From Leptobrachium leishanense (Eukaryota; Chordata; Amphibia; Anura; Megophryidae), in contig CM019070.1 in assembly GCA_009667805.1 (NCBI GenBank), positions 57,664,735-57,728,734 of the forward strand: a DNA stretch of 64,000 nucleotides, in the 5' to 3' direction. A program made the position numbers and the translations under genes. The notes beneath the pieces are model-generated. The model did no database searches. It was not told the origin of the DNA and saw only the letters and a list, made by a program, of their open reading frames with translations. Positions 50,801-62,800 of the stretch are shown piece by piece (position 1 is the first letter of the stretch; each line of letters begins with the position of its first letter).

Positions 50801-53800
50801 GGAAGAAAGAGAAGAAAATAGACCAGCCGCTCAAACCTCTAACTCTATTTGGCAGTAGATGGCTCCATCTACTGGCCAAATAGGATATTTACAGTAAGAC
50901 TTACAATGGGTATAAACTCAAATATTTCTTACTTTAAAGTTAATTAAAAATGATTTAACAAAAAAAACACTGGTTTCAGACAATGTTTTTTTGGAACTTC
51001 ACCTGGTGGTGAAGGGTTTAATATACTTTCTAAAACAAAGAAGCCAAAATACATAGCATCTTATGTTCAACAAGCATCGGCTTTAAATATATTGTATTAT
51101 TCACTAGACTGCCATTCAATGAGATTAATTCAATTATAAATAGTTTTCTATCCAGGACTAAAGACAGAACCATCAAGTCAATATCAAATTTAGCCACATA
51201 CTAATTCACTTTATACATAATCTTTGTATCATGCCACCTGATTCTTGCTAGTAGTGCATAACCCGCACTCAGCTAGGTTAAGTTCATCCTGGATTTGATC
51301 GGTAGATTACCGTAGCCATTTAGTATTCAACTTTCCTCGTAGTGCTAGCATTGGTATTCTACTAGTATGTTCAATTTCTAAATTAATGGAATTTTTCCAA
51401 CAGTGTAGCAATCATAAAAATGGTTCTCTCTTATAAGAAGCGCGTTTCGCCACCCGACTTGTCAATAGTTGTACTTGATTAAAAAACGCAACTGTAATGT
51501 CAATGCAAATTGGAATATTTTATAGAATAATAATATGAACATCACCTGAACAGCTTCATGAGTAATATCACCATTTTCTGCAGTAAGCCCACTAAAAGCA
51601 TCAATCAGTTCATTAGCGGTCTCTTTATCTGAAGCGGAAAATGATTTCCCATCTAGGAGACATGTATACATGCAGTTAAGTTTTGATCATTTAAAGAAAT
51701 AATAATCCTGAAAGAATAAAATGTATACTAAATTCTTTTAATCCTCTAAAGTGCATTAAAGATCTCACCCGTCATTCTCGCAATTTCTTCAAGTTCTTGC
51801 GCGGCATTAAGGCCCAGGGCAATTGTATGAATCATTACTCCACTGTTAATTATATCTGGATAGCAAAGTTTGGTGTCATAGTTGTCGTCTCCATCTGATA
51901 GTAATACAAGTTCTGTGCCATGTGATGACCCATCCAGTTTTTTGTTTACCTTAAAAAAAATAGAGGTGGAACAAGTTACCGGCTGAATGGAGTAGAGGTA
52001 ATGTCACTGCTCTATAATGGTGGAGGCACACAAATCCTGTTTGAATCCTGGCCAGAGCACCTCTCCAGTAAGTGTCCTTGGGCAAGGCACCTAACGGTAC
52101 ATACTTGCCTGCCCAAGACATACTTGAAAGCGAGAGAAAACTCAGTGTATCCTTCCTGGTAAAATACTTTCTAAAAAAAAAAAAAATAAGTTAAATTAAT
52201 TGTAAGCAGAGAGCAGAAGACACAACATGGGAAATATTTCTTGGTTATGGTTTATATCACTTATAGTGCAGTGGTTAAATTATGCAATATACTACATATT
52301 ATTCAGTCGAGTTGTACAAATGATAAACCTCTTTGTAATAGAACTCTTGTACTTCTTTGACAAACCAAATTTTTTTAAAACCTTTGGCCAAGCTAATAAT
52401 TGTTGTTGCTGTTAGATGTGAAGTCGCGTCCGACCCATCGCGACCCCATAGGTAACGTTCCTCCAGGCCTTCCTGTCCTCTACCATCTTCTGGAGTCCAT
52501 TTAAGCTCATGCCTACAGCTTCAGTGGCTCCATCCAGCCACCTTATTCTCTGGCGTCCCCTTCTTCTTTTGACTTCAATCTTTCCCAGCATTAGGCTCTT
52601 CTCCAGTGAGTCCTTCCTTCTCATTAGGTGACCAAAGTATATGAGTTTCATCTTCAGGATCTGGCCTTCTAACGAGCAGTCAGGGTTAATCTCCTCTATG
52701 ACTGACTGGTTTGATCGCCGATAATAGGGTAGCTAGGAATAGGAAGCTGATAATAGGGAGCTGCTAATAGGTTAATGCGGCATGAGTCGTTAAGCCTTAG
52801 TGGCTGTCTATTACTGGCTCTATTACGAGTCAGCTGCTCTGTTAGGTGCTTGACTCATAATAATAATAATCATCATAATAATAGCGGGCCACTAATAGAT
52901 ACTGAGAGCCTACAGGATTACTGGGGTTACGAGTTTTATAGGTGTATTTGCCTGATAACGCTACTTTTAATATTACTACTTGTGTCTATGTAAATATTTA
53001 TGTTTCCTATATGGCTGGATACATTACAGTTTATAATTAGAGCTGTTAACATTCAGTTTTTTTATTGTAGGCATATTGGGCATTTTTTCCAGTTCTTATA
53101 GGAAATGACTTTTTGCCTTCAGCAGAAACTGCTTTATTATTTGTTGGCTCTCCTTGGGTATTGGCACTTTACGGCTCAGGGTGGTGTCAATCAGGGTATA
53201 TAAACTGTAAGAATACATTGTACCCTCCTCCCCATGAGGAAGTTGGTGTAGCCGAAACATTGGGGCTTTTGCCTAGTGGTCCTCTGCACTTCTGACAGCA
53301 ACCCCTTTTCAAGGTAAAGCACTACTGACCGAGTGTATTGTTATTCTGTGTGATATATCAGAATTAATTAGGTATGGTATTGGCAGTGCCCTAGTATCAC
53401 AGCAACAAATGAAGTGATTATGCTATGAGACTACATGATTATGTACTCATCGTGTACTTATGGTTGACTGTGGTTGTATATCCATTATTTATCCTGACAT
53501 TTGAAGTGATTATTAATAAAGTTGTTTTGATATTTTGTCACGTATTTAGTGTGCTCTATTTCTTGATATTATGATTTAGTTACTTGGCTGGACAGTTGGC
53601 AATGGGTTCCCTATAGCAATCTGTTGGAATCTCCTCTGCCAACTGCCCATGTGAGCGAATAAATCTCCCTGCAGCACCACTGCCTTCAAATCTTGCTGAC
53701 TGTTTAACAGGTACAGGATGCTATGTAACTCAGTGTCACTAGGGGGTCATGGCCTGAGCTCCTAGAGTTCTCCTCCATATCTGACCCTGATATGGGGAGT

Positions 53801-56800
53801 ATAATGAAGAGAGGGATGGGAGCGACTTGCTGGTATCACGAGCGGGCATGGTAGGGATTCAACTGCACTGAGAATTAAATTTAACTCTCCAGTGCCTGAG
53901 ATCCTGCAATGCACTTTGGTCAAGTCTTCTGCTTATACAAGATGTTTTTGCTGATTGTATTCGATTTCTTTTGGCTGCTTTTCTGATTTAAAGTTTTTTT
54001 TTATTGCAGCAAATATGTGTTTATAGCAAATCAGTATGGATTTTGAATATATTTTTATTTTTTACATGGAAGTTACTCTATAACTAGAGCAAAGTTATTA
54101 CAGAGACACTCTGGAAGTCCCTGAGCCAGGGGCAGACTAACCCATCGGGCACTGCCCGAGGGCCCCACATGGGGTAGGTGCTCGGATTGGGGCCCTATCA
54201 GTCTGCCTTGCTGCCTTGCTGCAGTGAGGGAGCATGCATGGAGCGTCATGGGGATTCCATCCCCAACACCAAGGACACTTTACGCACATCCTGTTGTGTA
54301 TGTCCTGGATGTCAGCCCTCGCTGTGTGACTGCTCCCCAAGCCGCATACACACGGTGACATCACAAACTGGACTTGACCAAAGGCAGGCAGGGTAATCCT
54401 ATTACAAGAGATGCAGGGGTCATTTAGACTCTGGTATCTCAGACCCTGTGTTTTCTACAGGAACAGTTCAGATGTCATTGGCCTTTCCAATGATACCCAC
54501 CATAGCTATGTTATGGGTAAAATATACAGTTAAATTAAAAAAAATCATTTTTTTCCCTAAAAGCAGCGGCATTAGTATTTTTCCCCTTATAAAGTTAACA
54601 ATGTCGCTGCACTAACTCCTTTATTTTTGGATATATATTTTAATATATTTAAAATGATTTTAATAACTATTTTAATAATTTATTTTAATATTTTATTTAA
54701 TAATCTTATTATTTTAATTAAATACAGTTTAATAATATACTGTATTTTATATACAGTATACTTTAATAATTAGCAACTTAAATAATTTTTTTGAGTTTTA
54801 TTGTTATGGAGCTCTGTGATACGCTCATACATAGCGCACATTACTGTCAGTTTTAGTGCTATGGAGCTCTGTGATACGTTTATACATAGTGCACATTGCT
54901 GTAAGTTTTATTGCTGTGGAGCTCTGTGATATGCTGCTACACACTGCATATCACTGTGAGATTTATTGCTGTGGAGCTCTGTGATATGCTCATAAGCACC
55001 GCACATTACTGTAAGTTTTATTGAAGTGGAGCTCTGTAAAGTGCGGTGTGTACAAGTGTCTCAGTAATGCACAGTAATTTATAAAGCTTGAAAAGTGATC
55101 GACAGCTTCCCACGTGTGCCACAAAGACCTTCTGCGGCGCAGTGCAGCCTTAGCTGCAACGAGTGGGTGATTGCTGCCACAGTAGAACGGTGGCCAAGTG
55201 TGGAGGGGGCACAATGGATTCCCCAATTCACGATAGGTCCGAGATGATTTTCTTAACTCATTAAAATATTTATTTTGAAAATTGTGTGAAGAAATAACTT
55301 CTTTAACACAACAATGTACATGTGGGTGTTGCGTTGTATGGGTGGGGTTTTGTATGGATGTGGCCTCCTTTGGCCACAGCACAAGGGGGCCCTATGATCT
55401 CCTTTTGCCCGGGGGCCCAATTCATTGTCAGTCTACCCCTGCCCTGGACACAACTTGCTTATGCATATTACGCACTGCTACAGGACTTACGCAATTTATG
55501 TATGCAAATTCTGTAGCGCCTGCACAGAGCGATAGATCACATGTACAGATCTGATCCATCAGCTGCCTCTCTGAGACCGCTAGCTGTCGCAATTGGTCTC
55601 TTGAAGGTGACACTGACTTCATTCTCTGCAAGCTGATGGCACTAGAGCCCGCTCTGGTGACCGGCTAATGGTGACACTGGGTGGGGTGGCAGAAACTCCT
55701 CCACTTCAACCAACGTTTTCTCCAGAATGGGGCAGCAGGGAGGGGGTGGCACTCCTTACATCCTGACCACCTTAAAAAGCTTAAAGAAAATGTGGTCAGG
55801 ATGAGTAGTAGTCCATTAGCAAGGGCATACAAAATCACTATCTATGTAAATTGTTAGCCTGAAATTACAAAATTAAAAATTTTTAAAGAAAATCAAACAC
55901 TAACAATGACTTGAGTATAAACATGTAGTCAGAAAAGAAAATCTAAAGAAGAAGAACTTACGTCAATGCCAGTCAGAATTCCTGCACAAATGTTTGTTCC
56001 TCCAGATGCAGTTGTCGGTAGGAGAGATTTCAGTGTTTGCCGCTGAGCATCGCCCTGTATTTGTAACAGTTCAGATGTGATAGAAGCAGAACTTGAAAAT
56101 TTGACAATTCCAACATAGGAGCTCAATTCAATGATCTGGATAAGAAAAACTTCTGCTGCTTGAAAAAGACGTCCTATGCGGTTATCCTGTAATGGATACA
56201 AAACATTAACATACACTTGAAGATAAATAACATAAAATGATCATCAGAATTTTTTAATGCAGTGTTAAAATTTCATGGGTTCTGGACACATTGGTGACAT
56301 TACACCAGTATCTCTACTATAGGGGTTATTCAGAAATTATTCAGAACAGGGAATTTCCCCATAAGGTGCACTTTTGTGGCCATTCAGCTAATCAGAAAGC
56401 AGGGTGGAGTAGAGTTAACATCACTGCTCTGCATGGAGAGAGCCTGTGGAGTCATGGGCTCAATCCCAGCAAGCAACCTCTCCAGTAAGTGTCCTTGGGC
56501 AAGACACCCAACAGTACATACTCACCACCCAGGACATACTTGAAAATTAGAGAAATCTCAATGTATCCTTCCTGGTAAAATCCTTTCTCAAAAAAAAAAA
56601 TACAGTGCTGTTCGACAGCAGTAAAAGTCCCCATAGAGAAGCAATGGTTACTCTATTCACAGAACACCAAACAGAAGTGAAAAGTTGTCGAAAATGCCAG
56701 ATGTTGGTGGTTTCATTTGGCAGGTTTAATCAGACGAATCCCATAGGTTTCATTGTTAAAAATACTACCGTTTTATGCAATAGCTAATAAACCGTTTATT

Positions 56801-59800
56801 CTTTTAATCTGCAGGAAAAAGTCTCTTTATTTATTTATTTTTTATGACCTTTTAGGCATTTTTCGGTAAAAAAAGTTTCCGTTGTTTTCTGTAACAGAAC
56901 TTTTTATTATTATTCATAGGACCGTATGAGCCCTATCACCTCCTTCAAGCTAACACTAGCATCAGCGATAGCGCTAGCTTAAAGGAGGTCATATCGCCTT
57001 TGAATTGCTAATGGGTTAAAAACCCCGTTAACGCTCGTAAATTAGCGATTCGTAGTGCTGCGAGTTTACTGTACTTTTATCGATTTTATCGGCTGCTATC
57101 GGATCGATCCGAAATTACCGGTGATTTTTTGACAACTTTTCGGCAGTTTTGCAGTAGATTTTTGGTTTATTCCCTGAACTCCGGGTACCCTGCGGTGAAT
57201 GCTGAATTCAATGCAGGGCCGGGGAATTTGATTCCCCAAAGTAAGAGAACGAGAGAACACCAAAATGTCGGTGACATTTCGGTGCTCAGTGAATAACCCC
57301 TCTAATCTGCTGACGACTACAGAACAGCGCCATGATCACAGGAAGCTTCAGCTTAAAGCTCGCCTTGGATCAAAAATGACTCGCCACAGGCGACTGGACC
57401 ACAGAATTGTTGAGCTCTGTATATATAAAGTTTGGAATAAAAACATTATTTGAGGTGGAGCATAATATTTCTTCACCAAATTTGTGTTTCCCGAAACATC
57501 AAGTACTAAGGTGATCACTCTGGTCTTGTGGTGCAAAAGGGAGAAAGTGGGCTCTGGAATCGTAATGGTTGTTCCAGGAGGAGTGTCTTTTATGTCAGAT
57601 GAATCGCTGATGATATCCCAAGTGCTTTGGGAATTACACATGCGGTTCTGAAGTGTTGGAGCTTCAATGTTATGGTTACTTGCGTCACAGAACTCAGATA
57701 CCTGAAAACAAAGAAATAAGAAAAAAATATGGATATGAAGTGAAAGGAGGGATTAATTGATAAGGGCAATGAAGAGCCTAGGCCAACAACTAATATTGAT
57801 TCAGTTCTGAAGTTAGAATAAATGTCACTAAGTACAGTAAATCACAGACAGTAGCATACACTAACTAAAGACACAACTGTTAACTCTTTCTTTGATACAT
57901 AATGTAAGCTTAGCGTTGCCTTTCTCTATTTTATAATATTTTTTATTCTTTATTTTTTTATTTAAACGTCATTTTAACTTAAATCTTATGGGATATTCAC
58001 TATGGGACCCATGAATATCCTATTGTCATCATACACTTCACAGAAAATTCTTAGATGCATTGATTTGCTTACCTAAATCTTCTGATATACGGTAATTAAA
58101 TTTACAAACTTATGTTTTAACTGTATTAAAAAAGTGTTGCAGCCATTTAATAATTACATCCTGGACTGCCTCATCCTCTCTTATTTATGACTGTCTAGAG
58201 AATATTTTCAGTGCAACTTAGCATGTCAAAATCGTGGGGCTTTACTAAAAACTACCCGGTCTAAGGCCATATATTATTTGCTGGTCTAGGCTAAACATGA
58301 GCTTTACAGGTAGACATTGACACATATTCCAGTATCCTACCATCTTAAACCCTCCAGTACCAGGAGATTTTCCATAAAATCACTTTCAGGAACCAATGGT
58401 ATTTTGGAAAATCTCTTTTCCTTAATTATTCAGTACACAAATCTGTAGCAGCTCTGTTTTACAGATAGACATTGACAACTGCTGGCAAAAAAGTGCTACT
58501 GCAGCTGGGGCTCCAAGCTGAATCAGTTGGGGATATGATGTTTAAGACACAGAGTTTCACCTAATCAAACTATTCAGCACCTCGGACGTCAAGTGTTTGG
58601 GGCACATTCTCGAACCCATTTGCAAACAAAATTTCTTTGTAATAAATGAAATTCCTTTGCTTTGCTCCAGAATTAGAGCAAATTGAGAATACTCAATATT
58701 GGTGCACAGGCAGGTGCTTTGAAGATCGAGTGTACACGATCCTGGTAGTTCACGGGTTAAAATTTCACCAGCCGCCACTGCCTATTGCACCTAATATAAT
58801 GTACTGGAAGTGATTTCATCCTGCTTTCTTAGCACACAGTCTTTAAATGTTCAGTACAGCGTTATTAAACCTGCTAGTACAATGTTGTTTTTTAAATACA
58901 CGCATTCGAGGTATGGTACCACTCACAGAGGATAGTGCTTGCATGTACATGATAGATTGCGTGGTAAACTGGTTCTTATCAGGTATAAAAAGGCAGCCAT
59001 CTTCATATAAACCTGTTATGAAGTCAAAGTTGCAGGGTCTTGTGGTACAACCAAATTCTGTACATGGGGCTATTGGGATTCCGTTAGATCCAAAGATATC
59101 AGTTGAGCATCTGGTAAAATAGACATTTTGCCTTATGTTATCATTGTTTCGCTATTGAAAAATCTACAGCTCACTTATTTCCTCTAACTTGCATACAGCT
59201 GTGAACACATTCTAAAAATCACAGCTTACTGAATTCACAAACATTCCTTCTTCTTGTTAAGATGGTGGAGACAATTAATGTTCTGAGGCCCTAGTATACT
59301 TCTATGATAATCAAAACCCAAGAACCAGACAATTACCTTGAAGAGACACAGCATGAAGAGTATAATAGACTAGTGCCTTTTTTTGTCCAAAACAATATTC
59401 AACCAAATAATGGCAAATTTGGCAACTCGTCTAAATCCTGAATCAACAAATGGAAACCACTATCAATTCAATTTTCAGGTGTGGGATGGGGGCTTTAGAA
59501 ATGGGAGGGACACCTGTCCACAGGCAGCAGTTTAGAGGAGGGTAGGCTACATGTAATTTGAGGCCCCCTGTATCTCCAAGCCATTGTATTAGTGAGTGAG
59601 TTACCATCCTGACAGTCAAACCATTCTCCCAAATAACTCCTCACCTGCTGCCAGTGGGTGAGAGGTTAATTAAATCTGCTGTAGCACCAGCGTATACGCC
59701 CCCCGGGGAAGAGTTTCTCAATGGGCATGGAGTTAAGAGTCAGTGTGGCTCTAAGCAGCATGTCACAAACTGGGGCTGGACAGAGTCTCCGACCATGTGA

Positions 59801-62800
59801 CATGGTCTGCTGCAATTCTCAGGAGCTAGACCCCACCTGGAGCGCTCCTAATATGGAATTACTTAAATTCGGAAAGCTTGGTTTTCGGAGACTTCTGGAT
59901 TTTAGATTTACAGATTAGGGGTGTGTAACAGATCTTAGCACCACAACTGGTTCACATCTGTTAATGTCGCTCCCTTTACAGACTTCCATTCTCCCACCCG
60001 TGATCTTTCATGCTTTCCCCAGACCTTAACCGAAGCTTAAGGACAGGTACAATGAAAAAGTGACTATTGTATTCCCCAGAAATGAGGCAGGACTCCTTGC
60101 TTGGGTAAACCAGACAGACAGAAAGCTTTAAATGAAACTCATTACCCAAATATATACAGTGCCAGGAAGGGCCTAGAGACCAATGGACATTTACACCCTG
60201 GCACCCCGTCCTCCTCAAGTGACCCAGTCATGTCCAGACATGAAACAATAGGGTGCTGTGTAATCTCCGCCTGAGCATCAGACTGCCTGGATTCATTGTA
60301 TAACAGATAAGATATTGCACAAGCACACAACAGTCTGATACAATAGTCTGTCACATATGCAAACATATTCTAGATGGGAGAGGGGGTTGGAAAGGCTACA
60401 GTGACACACAAACACAGTAAGAATATCAGAAATACTAGCAGTAAAATATAAGCATAGACAATAATGATATTAATAATAACAATATTCACACATAACACAA
60501 ACACCATGTACCCTTATAGGCACAGGATGACTTGGACATAGGAGAGGGTTTGGGAATAAAATGACATGGCAGACCCCCCAGAACCCATAGTCCCAAATCT
60601 CCCAACACTAATGCTAAGTCCAAGTACACCCAGTTCATTATGACTCTCGTCACAGGGTGTCCGAACCATTCTTGACTTGTTTAGCACTTTGCTATGTACA
60701 GACATTTATCTTGCATTAAATATTTTGCCTGACTTTCAAATTAACAAACATCCATGGATATTTGGACACATTTAAACAATTTTACTTTATTTATTAATAA
60801 TAATTTTAATTATGAACCAAAATATTTGACTTTGCATATCTAGTATATATCATGCTTTGATAATATCCTATAAAATTGGGTAACCTCCTTAATGGTGCTA
60901 CCCGAGTCTGAGTGCACTCTGCGTGCGTGCATAACGGATGGACATACTGACGGAAGATAATGTAGACACTACACGATCTGTTTTTTTTTGACGGATGTAG
61001 AAAAAAAAGGGAATTATGGGAAACAAAATTAATATGAAAAATTATAAAAATTGGTAAATGATACGAAAAGTCATTTTGTGCATCAAGGTGCTGGATGTCG
61101 CAAATGCGGTCCATCTGACGTCGTGTCATCACGCACACAAAACGCTATGTGGACGTGGCGCACTCTGCGCGTCCGTCTTAGTGGTTTTGTGTTCTTGCCT
61201 AACTTGCGTCCGTTTGCCACGTGAGTTGTGCGTGTGCAGTTCGGTGCTCACGTACTTCGTGTGGGTGGGTCTCCATTGATCATGATTCTATGCTACGACG
61301 GACGTTAAACTGTGCGCCAACACAAACGTTAATCCTGCGTTCGTCTGACTCCGGCCTAAAGCCTCATAACTAATTCAAATTAAAATAAAAAAAATACCTT
61401 GTTGCTTCCACCTTTAATTCACCAGAGACATAATAAGGATTTTCAGGATCATACTCATCAAAGCAGAGAAATAATACAGAACTATTCAGGGACACATGTG
61501 TGCTTGAGCAATTTCTGTGATTATACCCACTCATCCTTGATTTTTCTGTCTCTCACCATTACCAACATGAGAAACTTCATTATCGTAGAGTGTTAAGCAC
61601 ACAGAGACAGCCGTGCAATATTCCCTTTAAAATTGCAATTTCTGTGTTTTTTCTTCTTTCCTCTTCAGATTTAAGGCTTATTTGTGATATAATTTTATAA
61701 CCTAAAGTGATATATGTTTTTACCCCTACTAGGGCGTCCTCCCACATTGGATGTCCTCCACGTTTTTGGTAGTGTAAATGATACATTTATAATATCTTGT
61801 AAAACTGGGTAATAGCACTATTGGAGCTTCCTGGGGCTGCAGTCTCATGAGTAATCAAACTTAAAAAACAAAAAGTACCTTGTTGCTTCCACCTTAAATC
61901 CAGAGACATAAAAAGGATTTTCAGAATCATACTCATCGAAGACCCCCCATCGAAGGTGAGCCCACTCATGAACGAACACTCTGCCTGTAAAGACAACATA
62001 CAGTAATTATATGCTGCTTCTAACCAATATCTTATATTACACATTATATTGATATCATACAACCTCCACCAATACGACCATAAACCATGGGGCTGAATGA
62101 GTTTATGTAAGCCACCACAAGATAAGTTGTTCTTAGTGCAAACAAAATATATTCTGTTTGTATAAAATCAACACAATTTCTAGTAACTTTATTTTTTATG
62201 TCAGTCTGTCAGGTGCTTTTTTATGCTTTGAATATATAAAACTAAAAAAGAGAGATGGAAGTCTCCACCTTTTTGATGATCGTGTTATGGCAAGTATGGT
62301 AGTGAAGTAGTAAAAGGTAGCTCACACACCTTGCATTAATTTATTTTTGCTACCTATTAATTCAGAACCTGTATTTTTTAATAATTCTTACTAAACAGAA
62401 TTCTCTCATTATTAAAATTATCAATAATCAACTATATATATTTATATCAGGGCTCAAAATTTAAAGTCCCAAGCTACTAGCCAGGCCCTAAGAGTTCCTT
62501 GCCACTAGTTGCACCACCTAACCCCTTATCCTGCCCTGCCTCTGCATTCCTACTCGCCTCATGTAATTTCCACTTGCCAAAGCGAGCAGGCGAGTGGAAA
62601 TTTTGAGGCCTGTTTATATTATATTATATTATAAGTTTATCGTGCCACAGCAGCCGAAAAGTAAACTGGAAACCCCAGATCAGTTTTTGTTCCTGACTTT
62701 ATTCATTTTATAGTTGTCTTTGCTTGTATTGTGAATTTACCTCGGTCACCGTAAGTTGATAGCAAACTGGCATCCAACAAGAAGTTTGGAGTAAAGTGTA

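Noticed and set aside
52039..52048. B-box sequence suggesting a tRNA gene
   Set aside because: Part of a SINE head; no cloverleaf with a proper acceptor stem is present.
53225..53270. Hammerhead-ribozyme-like words ATGAGG...CCGAAAC
   Set aside because: The CUGAUGA core is not intact and no convincing stem I/III was found; at best a decayed retroelement ribozyme.
59924..60662. Possible LTR with TGTAACAGATC start
   Set aside because: No matching end, target duplication or second copy could be confirmed by eye.
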